From: CAZTHM01 sp041946825
GTDB taxonomy: Bacteria; Acidobacteriota; Terriglobia; UBA7540
Direction of reading: 5' to 3'
Length of the DNA stretch: 60,271 nt
NCBI GenBank assembly: GCA_041946825.1
Contig: JBHGBD010000029.1
Location: 1 to 60,271 of the forward strand
Positions 1-8,306 of the stretch are shown piece by piece. Position 1 is the stretch's first letter. Every line of letters starts with the position of its first letter. A model generated the notes under the pieces. That model had not been told where the DNA came from, made no database searches, and saw nothing but the letters and a program-made list of their open reading frames with translations. A program made the position numbers and the translations under genes.

Positions 1-56
1 TTGCCTTTTGCCTTTTGCCTTTTGCCTTTTGCCTTTTGCCTTTTGCCTTTTGCCTT
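1..56. repeat. Perfect heptamer array (TTGCCTT) x8
   Basis: Eight uninterrupted copies of TTGCCTT run from the first base of the window and may continue to its left. The array lies 38 bases beyond the stop codon of the leftward gene ending at 94. It is the only exact array among nine loci in this window with a 7-base period; the other eight are degenerate. Confidence 0.95.
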
Positions 57-93
57 TTGATTTTCCGTTCCCAGACGGCCCACCGGGCCGTCT

Positions 94-2838
94 CTACAAT
101 TCGATCGACGCCTTGACGACGCCTTCTTCCGTGTCGCGTTCCATACGGAAGCCGACGCGCTCGCAGAGTTTCTGCATGCCGTAATTGTCCATTAAGATCT
201 CGGCGGTGATGCGCCGCACCCCTTCTTTCCGTCCGATGTCGATGATTCTTTTGAGAAGTTCACTGCCTAATCCGCGGCCCTGCACGGGATCAGCAACCAG
301 GACCGCGAATTGCGCTTCCTCGGTCCCGGGCTCTTTGGCAAGCCGCGCCACCGCCAACAGTTCCCGTTCACCCGTCGCAGAATTCTTCTGTTCGGCGACG
401 AGGGCGATCTCGCGGTCGTAGTCCACAAAGCAGATGCGCGTCAGGCGCTCATGCGCGATGCGCTGGCTGAGCGCGATCATGTGGAAATAACGCATGTAAA
501 CGCTTTGCTCGGAAAGCGACTCGTGAAATTTGACCAGCATCGGCTCGTCTTCCGGCATGATGGGGCGGATCATGACTTCCGAGCCGTCCTTCATCGTCCA
601 AGTCGCCACGTATTGCGTGGGGTAAGGACGGACAGCGAGCTTGGGCAGCTTGTCTTCGGAGACTTCCGGGCCGTGCACGACGACGCGCGCATCAAGCGCG
701 ATCAGGCGGTCTTCCGAAGCCAGCAGCGGGTTGATATCGATCTCCTTGACCCAGCGCTGCTCGACCACAAGATGGCTGAAGCGCACCAGGATTTGTTCGA
801 GTTCCGCCAGGTTCACGGCCTTGCGCCCACGCACGCCTTTGAGCGCAGTGTAGATCTTTGTCTGCTCCATCATGCGCCGCGCCAGCGTGGTGTTGAGCGG
901 CGGCAAAGCAAGCGCGCGATCTTTGAACACTTCCACAAGTTGTCCGCCTGTCCCGAAGAGCAGCACGGGACCGAATTGCACATCGAGGCTCGAGCCAATG
1001 ATGATTTCGTAGCCGTCGAGCTTGATCATCGCCTGTACGGTTACGCCCTGGAAGTGCTGTGCCCCGGCTTTCTCAGTGACTGACGTTTCGATGGCGCGGA
1101 AGGCCTTGCGCACGGCCTCGGCGTCGGTCAGGTTGAGTTTGACCCCGCCGACGTCGGTCTTGTGGGTGATGGTTTCGGAATAGAGCTTGACCACCACCGG
1201 ATAGCCGATTTTCTTGGCGATGGTCGCGGCCTCGTCGGCGGTCTTGGCGATTTGCGTTTCGACCGTGGGAATGCCGTAGGCGGCGAGGACTTTCTTGGAT
1301 TCAACTTCCGTGAGGATGGTCCGTCCGGCCTTGCGAGCTTCGTCGATCGTCTTCGCGGCCTCCGCGTGTCGAGCGGCCGTCTGCTCGAAGTCGACGGGCA
1401 TCGCCGGGGTTTCATAGAGCCCGCGCAGGTTGTAGGTGTACTGCCACATGTAATGGAAGATCCGCGCCGCCGTGTCGGGATACGCGAACGTGGGAATGCC
1501 CGCTTGGTTGAGGATATGTTCTCCCGCGGCCACCCCGCTTCCACCCATCCAGCTCGCCAGAATCGGCTTGCCTTCCAACTTTGCGAAGGGCTTCAGTTGC
1601 TCGGCAATCTGAGTGGGATCGGTCATTGCCTGGGGAGTGAGAATGGTCAACAAACCGTCGGTGTTCGGGTCTTTGGAGACGATCTCGACCGCCTTGGCAT
1701 AACGCTCCGGCGTCGCGTCGCCCAGGATGTCGATGGGATTGTTGTGGCTCCACTCGCGCGGCAGGATGCCGTTCAGGGCTTCCATGGTCTCGGGTGCAAG
1801 TTGGGCGAGTTCCCCGCCGACCCCCACCAGCGTGTCGGTCGCGAGCACGCCCGGGCCGCCCGCGTTGGTCAGGATGGCAAGACGCGACCCCATGGGGCGC
1901 GGCTGTTTCCCCAGCACTTCCGCCACATAAAAGAGTTGGCCCATCGTCTGCACGCGCAGCACCCCGGATCGCCGGAACGCCGCGGCCAGGACTTCGTCGC
2001 TGCCGGCGAGTGTTCCGGTATGTGACGCCGCGGCTTTGGCCGCCGCCTCGCTGCGCCCTGCTTTGATGACGATGATAGGTTTTGAGAGGGCCACATCGCG
2101 CGCGGCGGATAGAAATCCGCGCGCGTCACCGATCGATTCCATGTAGAGGATGATGCTGCGCGTGCGCGGGTCATCGCCAAGATAATCAATCAGGTCGCCC
2201 CAGCCGACATCGGCCATCGCGCCGATGGAAACGAACGCGCTGAACCCCACCATTTCGCGCAAGCTCCAGTCGAGCACCGCCGTGCACAGCGCGCCGCTTT
2301 GACTGATGAAGCCGATGTTTCCGGGCCGGGCCATGGCCGCAGCGAAGGTGGCATTTAGTCCTGTGGTCGGGCTCATCACGCCCAGACAATTTGGCCCAAT
2401 GATGCGGATTTTCCCGCGCCGAGCTTCGGCCAGAGTATCCTGCTCGAGTTTGGCGCCTTCCGGACCTAACTCCTTAAACCCCGCCGAAATGACGATTGCC
2501 GACTTGATTTTTGCGTCCACGCAATCGCGCACAACCTTGGGGACAGAAACGGCGGGCGTAACGATCACTGCCAAGTCGATCTGCTCGGGAATGGCGCGGA
2601 TATTTGGGTAAGCCTTCACGCCCAAAACGTGAGAGCGCTTGGGATTGACCGGAAAGACCACCCCGCCGAACGGGTTGCTGATCAGGTTCCAGAAGAGTGT
2701 CCTGCCGACGCTGCCGGGGTTTTCGGTCGCCCCGATGACGGCGACACGCTCGGGGGCGAAGAACACATCAAGCGGGTGTTGGCGGCCGCGCAAAATGTCG
2801 TGGGCGGTTTCGAGCTTGGGGGGTTTGGAGGGCTTCAT
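94..2838 (-). CDS. Bifunctional NDP-forming acyl-CoA synthetase / GNAT acetyltransferase (Pat-like)
   Basis: A 914-residue protein fusing an NDP-forming acyl-CoA synthetase to a C-terminal GNAT domain, the architecture of protein lysine acetyltransferase Pat. Visible in order: a CoA-binding Rossmann region (residues ~25-150, motif VAVIGAT), ligase-CoA domains (~170-470), an ATP-grasp region (~500-730, with YPVVVKLYSETITHKTDVGG) and GNAT (~745-914, acetyl-CoA loop VQGRGLG). The loop SHTGTLAGSDE keeps His273, the residue phosphorylated in active ADP-forming acyl-CoA synthetases. An in-frame start lies 69 codons upstream, but AGGAG sits 9 bases before the ATG at 2838 and homology starts there. 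Its substrate could be acetate or another acyl acid plus target lysines; that is inferred from the family. Confidence 0.88.
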   Translation of the reverse strand: MKPSKPPKLETAHDILRGRQHPLDVFFAPERVAVIGATENPGSVGRTLFWNLISNPFGGVVFPVNPKRSHVLGVKAYPNIRAIPEQIDLAVIVTPAVSVPKVVRDCVDAKIKSAIVISAGFKELGPEGAKLEQDTLAEARRGKIRIIGPNCLGVMSPTTGLNATFAAAMARPGNIGFISQSGALCTAVLDWSLREMVGFSAFVSIGAMADVGWGDLIDYLGDDPRTRSIILYMESIGDARGFLSAARDVALSKPIIVIKAGRSEAAAKAAASHTGTLAGSDEVLAAAFRRSGVLRVQTMGQLFYVAEVLGKQPRPMGSRLAILTNAGGPGVLATDTLVGVGGELAQLAPETMEALNGILPREWSHNNPIDILGDATPERYAKAVEIVSKDPNTDGLLTILTPQAMTDPTQIAEQLKPFAKLEGKPILASWMGGSGVAAGEHILNQAGIPTFAYPDTAARIFHYMWQYTYNLRGLYETPAMPVDFEQTAARHAEAAKTIDEARKAGRTILTEVESKKVLAAYGIPTVETQIAKTADEAATIAKKIGYPVVVKLYSETITHKTDVGGVKLNLTDAEAVRKAFRAIETSVTEKAGAQHFQGVTVQAMIKLDGYEIIIGSSLDVQFGPVLLFGTGGQLVEVFKDRALALPPLNTTLARRMMEQTKIYTALKGVRGRKAVNLAELEQILVRFSHLVVEQRWVKEIDINPLLASEDRLIALDARVVVHGPEVSEDKLPKLAVRPYPTQYVATWTMKDGSEVMIRPIMPEDEPMLVKFHESLSEQSVYMRYFHMIALSQRIAHERLTRICFVDYDREIALVAEQKNSATGERELLAVARLAKEPGTEEAQFAVLVADPVQGRGLGSELLKRIIDIGRKEGVRRITAEILMDNYGMQKLCERVGFRMERDTEEGVVKASIEL

Positions 2839-2979
2839 CAGACTTTGCTCCTGTATGAGAGTATAAATGCCGCAAAGACAAAATGACTTCGCTCGCCCTT
2901 CTATGGTAGGCGGCCTCAGGTGCTCAATCCAGAGCAATTCTTTGACCGTTGAAGCCGCATGCCCCAGGAACTTCCGCCC

Positions 2980-3007
2980 TTGATTTCCGTATGGAAACGG
3001 ACATAAT
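2980..3007 (+). promoter_or_regulatory. Candidate sigma-70 promoter for the PEBP gene
   Basis: TTGATT (2980-2985) and CATAAT (3002-3007) are separated by 16 bases and lie 37 bases before the ATG at 3044. The spacer contains an inverted repeat TTTCC-GTAT-GGAAA that could be an operator. The site is in the gap between two divergent genes. Confidence 0.4.
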
Positions 3008-3043
3008 TCCGCCATTCGACAGAAGTCACCCGGAGGCAACGCC

Positions 3044-3610
3044 ATGCCCTACAGTCTTCGCAAGGCCCCCGCGTCGGGGGTTATTGTAATGGCCGGGTTT
3101 CTTCTAATTTCGCCGGTGGGAGCGCTGCCCGCTGACCCTGCACCGGAAGGCTCGCTCAAAATCATGTCGAGTGCGTTCCAACCGAATGGCACGATTCCGA
3201 AGAAGTACAGTTGCGACGGGCAGGATATTTCCCCGCCGCTCGCCTGGAGCGGCGCTCCTGCCGGCACGAAGAGCTTTGCGCTGATTATGGACGATCCCGA
3301 CGCGCGGCCTGACACCTGGGTGCATTGGGTGCTCTACGATCTGCCGGCGACGGCGAATAGCTTGCCGGAAAACGTTCCGAAGCAGAAAGACCTCGCAAGC
3401 GGCGCGCGAAACGGCGTCAACGGCGAACCCAAAATCGGCTACGAAGGTCCCTGCCCGCCGCCCGGCCCCGTGCACCACTATCACTTCAAGCTCTATGCCC
3501 TCGATGCCAAGCTCGGCCTCGCCGCCGGAGCCACCAAGGCCGATTTGGAGAAAGCCATGAAGGGGCACATCCTCGTTGAGGCGCAGCTCGTGGGACTCTT
3601 CAGGAGGTGA
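3044..3610 (+). CDS. Secreted YbhB/YbcL (PEBP, Raf-kinase-inhibitor-like) protein
   Basis: A 188-residue protein of the phosphatidylethanolamine-binding (PEBP) family, bacterial YbhB/YbcL branch. The N-terminus has a basic start and hydrophobic stretch (residues ~12-28) ending at an Ala-rich cleavage region, so export is likely. Family signatures are present: DGQDISPPLAW (ligand pocket), MDDPDAR with WVHWVLYDLP, and GPCPPPGPVHHYHFKLYALD. CCGGAGG lies 7-8 bases before the ATG. PEBP proteins bind small anionic or lipid ligands; the bacterial role is unsettled. The gene is divergent from the acyl-CoA synthetase fusion and has its own candidate promoter. Confidence 0.9.
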   Translation: MPYSLRKAPASGVIVMAGFLLISPVGALPADPAPEGSLKIMSSAFQPNGTIPKKYSCDGQDISPPLAWSGAPAGTKSFALIMDDPDARPDTWVHWVLYDLPATANSLPENVPKQKDLASGARNGVNGEPKIGYEGPCPPPGPVHHYHFKLYALDAKLGLAAGATKADLEKAMKGHILVEAQLVGLFRR

Positions 3611-3665
3611 CGAATTGACTTCACGCCCAACGCATCTGGTATGGCGCTCCTGAATGGGGGGTTAA

Positions 3666-4082
3666 ATGGCAGACTTAAGTCAACTTTCAAGCGACCTTTA
3701 TCGTCTGGGGCGCGAAGCCTTGGATCACAGGGATCTTGCGCGCGCATTGGTGTTGCTTCGTTGTTCGGCCGAACTGGATCCTCACTTCAAAACCCTCGAA
3801 CTACTGGGAGAAATACTTCTAGAATCACACGGGGCCTCCTCCGACGCAATTGTGACGTTGTCAGCGGCAGTCGGACTGGGAGGCAAGCAACCGCGACCGC
3901 TCTTCTTGCTGGCCAAGGCACTCTCAATGCGGGGGGCGTTTTCCGACGCGATTGAGAAACTTGATCGCGCAGTCGAAATACAACCATCGTACAAAGCAGC
4001 AATTCACTTACGTGATGAATTAAGAACCCGTTTGGTTCACGGCTCTGAGTCGGCCCCCAATTGCAACGATGACTCTCGGTGA
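3666..4082 (+). CDS. Small TPR-type protein
   Basis: A 138-residue, probably cytoplasmic protein with two to three degenerate tetratricopeptide repeats (residues ~5-115). The clearest is the unit around AFSDAIEKLDRAVEIQPSYK. A G-rich Shine-Dalgarno (GGGGGG) lies 4 bases before the ATG. It overlaps the next gene by 14 bases in another frame, suggesting translational coupling. No enzymatic domain is visible; a scaffold role is inferred from the repeat type only. Confidence 0.65.
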   Translation: MADLSQLSSDLYRLGREALDHRDLARALVLLRCSAELDPHFKTLELLGEILLESHGASSDAIVTLSAAVGLGGKQPRPLFLLAKALSMRGAFSDAIEKLDRAVEIQPSYKAAIHLRDELRTRLVHGSESAPNCNDDSR

Positions 4083-4386
4083 AGCGCTAATCTCCGTCTG
4101 GCGGCAGGCGCTCGGGGAAGGCTCGGATACAGTCGAGCTTGAAGGCGAGCGTTTCCGTGTCGGCCGCACGCGAGCCAAGAAACTGCGCACGGTCGAGTTC
4201 GAATTCGGGGGCCACCGCCTGGACGGCATCGAGCAGAATCCGCAGACCGGCTCCCGCTGGGCGGAGCTCGCACGCGAAGGCAAGCGCATCATGCAGTTCA
4301 GCGTCAACCGCCGCTACGTCGCCAACGTCTGCGAAGGCAAGCTGCTCCGCTATCCCGTCTGGAAGTCCCTGAACCTGCCGGAGTGA
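4069..4386 (+). CDS. Conserved-looking hypothetical protein, 105 aa
   Basis: A 105-residue protein I do not recognise. It is charged and mixed alpha/beta in appearance, with no signal peptide or membrane segment. A central stretch reads KKLRTVEFEFGGHRLDGIEQNP, and a later part has REGKRIMQFSVNRRYVANV, which suggests a small beta-rich nucleic-acid- or ligand-binding fold, though this is only an impression. It starts inside the last codons of the TPR gene (14-base overlap) with no clear Shine-Dalgarno, so translation may be coupled. The codon pattern matches the neighbours. Confidence 0.55.
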   Translation: MTLGEALISVWRQALGEGSDTVELEGERFRVGRTRAKKLRTVEFEFGGHRLDGIEQNPQTGSRWAELAREGKRIMQFSVNRRYVANVCEGKLLRYPVWKSLNLPE

Positions 4387-4436
4387 TTCTTCAATCCACC
4401 TGCCTTCTGGCATAAAATGATCGGTCGGAGCGCCTG

Positions 4437-5300
4437 ATGAAAATGCGGACTGAGGCAGCGCTCACGAGCGCCGATCGGGAATTAGCACGCCATACGGACC
4501 TGGGCCACGGCCTGCGGCCGGTGATGCGGCTGGGGTTGGCGGCGCGGGGGAATACCCATCTGACGCCGGAAGACGTCGCCTTTGCCGTCGAGCGCGGCGT
4601 GAACTATCTCAACTCCTGCGGCTATGACGATGGCATCGCGCGCGCCCTGCGCGGAGGATTGATCGACCGCGGCAAAGTGGTCGTCGCCACGCAGCTTGGC
4701 GGGCGGACGGCGCGCAGCATGCGGAAGTCGCTCGACCGGTTTCTCGAACTGATAGGCGGCAATTCTTGTGACGTTGTGACGCTTTATTATGTGGAAGAAG
4801 AAAGCGAATGGAAAGAGATCATCGAGCCTGCTGGCGCGATGGAAACGCTCGAGGAAGCGCGAAACAGCGGGCAGATCCGGATGATCGGGCTGACCTCGCA
4901 CCAAAGGAAGTTCGCCGCGCGGTGGGCCGAGTCGGGCAAGCTCGACCTGCTGATGATCCGCTACAACGCCGCGCACCGCGGCGCCGAGGAAGACGTTTTC
5001 CCCGCCGCCGAGCGGCTCGGAATTCCAGTCGTCACTTACACCGCGCAGCGCTGGGGCGCCTTGAAGAAGCGCACTCCTGGCGACCCGGAAGGCTTCAAGC
5101 CTCCTCACGCGCGGGAATGGTACCGCTGGGCGCTCGCGCACCCACGAGCGGGCGTGGTCCTGATGGCGCCCGCCAACCGCCAAGAGCTCGAGGAGAACCT
5201 GCAACTCCTCGACGACTGGCGCGCGCCGAGTCCCGAAAATTTCGCAGCCCTCGCCGCCCACGGCCGCCGCGTTCGCCACCACGCCGTGGTTTTCTGGTAG
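4437..5300 (+). CDS. Aldo/keto reductase-family protein with a non-canonical active site
   Basis: A 287-residue protein with the TIM-barrel layout of the aldo/keto reductases: GVNYLNSCGY, a VVVATQLGG strand, KSLDRFL, MIGLTSHQR, and a C-terminal GVVLMAPANRQELEENL resembling the cofactor-loop region. The canonical tetrad (Asp, Tyr, Lys, His) is not intact. The Asp position reads Asn59, the Lys position reads Gln86, and no His is seen where expected (TLYYVEE, ~105-111). A Tyr (Tyr63) is near the expected place but one residue out of register. It may be a divergent subfamily with different chemistry or a non-catalytic member. Confidence 0.75.
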   Translation: MKMRTEAALTSADRELARHTDLGHGLRPVMRLGLAARGNTHLTPEDVAFAVERGVNYLNSCGYDDGIARALRGGLIDRGKVVVATQLGGRTARSMRKSLDRFLELIGGNSCDVVTLYYVEEESEWKEIIEPAGAMETLEEARNSGQIRMIGLTSHQRKFAARWAESGKLDLLMIRYNAAHRGAEEDVFPAAERLGIPVVTYTAQRWGALKKRTPGDPEGFKPPHAREWYRWALAHPRAGVVLMAPANRQELEENLQLLDDWRAPSPENFAALAAHGRRVRHHAVVFW

Positions 5301-5326
5301 ACGCGCCCGCGCCGCCGGCACAAACG

Positions 5327-5647
5327 CTACTTGCCGGGCGCGCGATAGCCAACGCTCTTTTTCACGGCGCTGTCCACTTCTTCCGGTGTAAGAAGCACCG
5401 TCGTGCGCGTTGTCACCGCGCCGCTGGCGTTGATAGCCAGTGAGGTCGCGGCCGCGCTGGCGTTATCCGGCATGTCCACGATGACGTAGGCGTCGTGCTC
5501 TCCGAAAGCGAAATAGAAAGCTTCCACTTTGCCGCCCGCGGCCTTGATGGCCTTCGTTGCCGCCTCGCGGCGCTTGGAGCCGCCCTCCGCCAGCAACCCT
5601 TTAACTCCCTCCGCCGTGTACGACGCTTGAATGAGATACTTCGCCAT
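5327..5647 (-). CDS. GYD domain-containing protein
   Basis: A 106-residue GYD-type protein, a small alpha/beta ferredoxin-like fold of unknown function. It opens with MAKYLIQASYTAEGVKGL and contains the family signature VEAFYFAFGEHDAYVIVDMPD (residues ~42-62), followed by a conserved threonine-rich strand (TTRTTVLLTPEE). Length is typical for the family. An AAGGGAGAG Shine-Dalgarno precedes the ATG at 5647. It converges with the aldo/keto reductase gene, with 26 bases between the stops. Confidence 0.88.
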   Translation of the reverse strand: MAKYLIQASYTAEGVKGLLAEGGSKRREAATKAIKAAGGKVEAFYFAFGEHDAYVIVDMPDNASAAATSLAINASGAVTTRTTVLLTPEEVDSAVKKSVGYRAPGK

Positions 5648-5735
5648 AGCTCTCTCCCTTCCTTCTGTTGTTTGGTAGTTGTCCTTGAGCGCAAGTCACA
5701 CTAGCGCGATGGTGGAGGATTTGCAAGCGGGAGGC

Positions 5736-5805
5736 GTTGGTTGTGAGTTGCTGCTTGTGGGTAGTGCGGATTTCGATTTTCGAGTTTCGATCTTCGATTC
5801 TCAGC
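5736..5805. repeat. Degenerate heptad repeat, 10 units
   Basis: Ten contiguous 7-base units fill the gap between the GYD gene and the SDR gene. The first five have the form GTNNGTT-like (GTTGGTT, GTGAGTT, GCTGCTT, GTGGGTA, GTGCGGA) and the next five TTTCGAT-like (TTTCGAT, TTTCGAG, TTTCGAT, CTTCGAT, TCTCAGC). The block ends 3 bases from the stop codon of the leftward SDR gene (5809). There is no inverted partner here. Confidence 0.85.
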
Positions 5806-5808
5806 CTT

Positions 5809-6606
5809 TCATTCCGGTTCCATCCCCCTGTAGCGGATTCCTGAAGCGGCGTGCATGACAGACCGCGGCATGATGCGCAGCAACCCGACAAGCAGCTTGT
5901 AGCGCCAGCCAGGAACGACGATGAGTTGGTTGCGTTCCAGACCGCGCAGCGAGGCGTCCACGACATCCTCCGCTGACATCCACCAGCTGGACGGAACCTG
6001 CCTGCGGTCGAACCCTATGACATCGTGAAACTCCGTGAGGGTGAATCCCGGGCAGAGCGCTTGCATACGCACCGGCGAACGCGCAGCCGCCAACTCCACA
6101 TGGAGCCCCTCGGTAAAACAGATCATCCACGCCTTCGTGGCGTAATAGCTGGTATTGCCAGGCCGGCAGACAAACCCTGCCACGGAAGAGACATTTACAA
6201 TGGCGCCCTTGCCTCGCGCCTGCATCTTCCCCAGCGCCGCGTGAGTCAGACGCATCGTCGCCAGGATGTGAAGTCGATGCATGGCGTCGTGGCTTTCGAC
6301 AGAGCCGTTGGAGAACCGATCCTTGCTCCCAAAGCCGGCGTTGTTGACCAGGAACTCGAGATTCTCGGCCCGCGCGATGCGTTCCTCGACGGCCTTCATG
6401 CCATCGTCCCGGACAAGGTCGGCGGCGAGCGGCTCAACGTCGACACCTTGCCGACGGTGGATTTCGCCAGCCAACTGTTCCAGGCGGTCCCCGCGTCGCG
6501 CCACCAGCACCAAGTCGAATCCTCTCGCGGCCAGCCGCTGCGCATACACGGACCCAATTCCGGCCGAGGCGCCCGTCACCACCGCCAGCGGTCTTGATTC
6601 CGCCAT
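5809..6606 (-). CDS. Short-chain dehydrogenase/reductase (classical SDR)
   Basis: A 265-residue classical SDR. Visible motifs: the TGASAGIG cofactor loop near the N-terminus, DLVRDDG, NNAGFG, the catalytic serine in NVSSVAG, and YYATKAW supplying the Tyr and Lys. An arginine-rich segment after the second strand (VARRGDR) suggests NADP(H) preference. Substrate cannot be told from sequence; relatives are often annotated DltE/YqjQ-like oxidoreductases. A TTG start two codons upstream is possible, but AGGAGG lies 7 bases before the ATG at 6606. The 3' side is filled by a heptad repeat. Confidence 0.88.
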   Translation of the reverse strand: MAESRPLAVVTGASAGIGSVYAQRLAARGFDLVLVARRGDRLEQLAGEIHRRQGVDVEPLAADLVRDDGMKAVEERIARAENLEFLVNNAGFGSKDRFSNGSVESHDAMHRLHILATMRLTHAALGKMQARGKGAIVNVSSVAGFVCRPGNTSYYATKAWMICFTEGLHVELAAARSPVRMQALCPGFTLTEFHDVIGFDRRQVPSSWWMSAEDVVDASLRGLERNQLIVVPGWRYKLLVGLLRIMPRSVMHAASGIRYRGMEPE

Positions 6607-6800
6607 AGTCAAACCTCCTCGAAAACAAAGCCGTGATTATGCCACGGCATCGGCCGCTCACGCCGCTGCTCCCGGCGTGGAAGTCCGGGGCACGGCTTTG
6701 GCGGTTGCCCAGTACCTAAGTACCGGTACCCCCGTACCATTGCCAGAGGCTGAGTCGTGAAGCAAAATGGCTCCCGGATTTGGAAGGGATCGCGGCACGC

Positions 6801-6933
6801 GGTCCCGCTCAGAGCGGGACCAGCCCAGAGTCTGCTGAGAGTTTTGCTCGACCCCGCTCCAAGCGGGGTAATTTGCGTCACCCCATAGCGCCGGAGAGGA
6901 GTAGGGGCCCCGATGGACTTGATCGGGGCCCCT
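6801..6933. repeat. Three consecutive perfect intergenic palindromes
   Basis: Three perfect stem-loops stand in a row in the gap before the TIGR03790 gene: GGTCCCGCT/AGCGGGACC (6801-6809/6813-6821, loop 3), CCCCGCT/AGCGGGG (6852-6858/6862-6868, loop 3) and a 12-bp stem AGGGGCCCCGAT/ATCGGGGCCCCT (6903-6914/6922-6933, loop 7). None has a T-run, so simple intrinsic termination is unlikely. The third would lie in the 5' leader of the gene starting at 7006. The CCCGAT/ATCGGG core recurs at 48807 and 60226. Confidence 0.85.
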
Positions 6934-7005
6934 ATTGTCGTTTTGGCTGGTCCGCCGGCGGCGGTAGCTCCGATAGACAAGTTTCCCCTAATAATGGCTG
7001 GTAAG

Positions 7006-8229
7006 ATGGGAGCGATGCGCCTTACGGTGGCTTTCCTGGGATGTATCACCTGTGTCTCCGCCTTCGCCCAAGGCCCGGAGAACATCCTCCTCGTCGTCAA
7101 CAAGGATTCGAAGCTTTCCAAGGCCGTGGCCCAATACTATCTTCGTCGCCGCAACGTGCCGTCGTCACAGGTTTGTTTCATCAGCACGCTCGACCAGGAC
7201 GAAATCGACCGCGTCAGTTTCGAAGATGAAATCCGCAAGCCCATCCTCAATTGCCTCAGGAAGGGCGCGCTCCAGGATCGCGTCCTCTACATCGTCCTGA
7301 CCAAGGGAGTTCCACTCAAGATCAAGCCCGCTGAAAAGAACGACCAGGCAAGCGTGGATTCCGAGTTGGCCATGGCGTACCCGGACCTGCTCGGCATCCC
7401 GCGCCAACTGGTGGGGGGAAGCCCCAACCCCTACTTCGCTGCGAATTCCCGTGGGAAATTCCTGCGTTTCAGCCACCGCGATTTCCCCATCTATCTTGTC
7501 ACGCGGCTGGACGGGTATAGCCTTGATGATATTCGCGCGCTGATTGACCGCGGGCTCGTGCCCTCGCGCGATGGCCGGTTCGTCCTGGACCTCAGCGGAG
7601 ACGACAACGCCATGGGCAACGACTGGCTGCGCCAAGCGGCGGCGAAACTGCAGGCGGCGGGAATTCCTGAGTCGCGAATTCGCCTCGAAACCACCCAGGC
7701 TTTCCATACGGGAGAGCGGGACGTATTGGGCTATGCCGGCTGGGGATCGAACGATCGGTCCAATCACTCCCGCGGTATGAACAATACCTGGGTGAACGGC
7801 GCGCTGATGGTGGAGTTCGTCTCCACGGATGCCCGCACCTTCGAGCCCCCCCCGAAGAACTGGACGATCGGCAAATGGAGCGATCCGCCGAACAGCTTCT
7901 TTGCGGGCTCGCCGCAATCGCTTATCGGCGATTACATCCATGAAGGCGTGACCGGCGTCGCGGGCAATGTGTACGAGCCCTATTTGCGCGCCTGCGCCCG
8001 GCCGCAGATTCTTTTTCCCGCTTACCTGAGTGGGTTAAACCTGGCGGAGAGCTTTTACGCGGCCTTGCCGTTCTTGAGCTGGCAAACCGTGGTGATTGGC
8101 GACCCGCTCACCTCACCCTTTCCCGGAACACCGCTTCCACACGACGAACTGGAACCTCCCAAGGACCCCTCGAGTGGCTTGCCCAAGTACTTCGCCGCCT
8201 TCGCCGCGCGCACAAAGAAACTGAAATAA
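7006..8229 (+). CDS. TIGR03790 family secreted protein
   Basis: About 407 residues, with a Sec signal peptide (MRLTVAFLGCITCVSAFAQ) and a mature part matching what I recall of TIGR03790: ENILLVVNKDSKLS, QYYLRRRNVPSSQV, a segment DRVLYIVLTKGVPLKI, then RLDGYSLDDIRALIDRG and HEGVTGVAGNVYEPYL. The family is uncharacterised; its distribution was reported to track genomes with exosortase, but no exosortase or PEP-CTERM protein is in this window. The longest frame starts at 6913 inside a strong palindrome, so I use the ATG at 7006; 7015 is also possible. The Shine-Dalgarno is weak for either. Confidence 0.75.
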   Translation: MGAMRLTVAFLGCITCVSAFAQGPENILLVVNKDSKLSKAVAQYYLRRRNVPSSQVCFISTLDQDEIDRVSFEDEIRKPILNCLRKGALQDRVLYIVLTKGVPLKIKPAEKNDQASVDSELAMAYPDLLGIPRQLVGGSPNPYFAANSRGKFLRFSHRDFPIYLVTRLDGYSLDDIRALIDRGLVPSRDGRFVLDLSGDDNAMGNDWLRQAAAKLQAAGIPESRIRLETTQAFHTGERDVLGYAGWGSNDRSNHSRGMNNTWVNGALMVEFVSTDARTFEPPPKNWTIGKWSDPPNSFFAGSPQSLIGDYIHEGVTGVAGNVYEPYLRACARPQILFPAYLSGLNLAESFYAALPFLSWQTVVIGDPLTSPFPGTPLPHDELEPPKDPSSGLPKYFAAFAARTKKLK

Positions 8230-8306
8230 GTTCGCGGGGGATAGGAAGTTCGGAAGTCCCCTTCGCTACAGAGAATTCTTCCAAGGCGGCTGGGGAGATG
8301 AATCCG

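Noticed and set aside
1..56. TTGCCTT array as a CRISPR or telomere-like element
   Set aside because: There are no spacers and the unit is 7 bases; it fits the heptad-repeat class seen elsewhere in the window.
8230..8306. Terminator between the TIGR03790 and kinase genes
   Set aside because: Only a weak GGGG/CCCC pairing, with no T-run.
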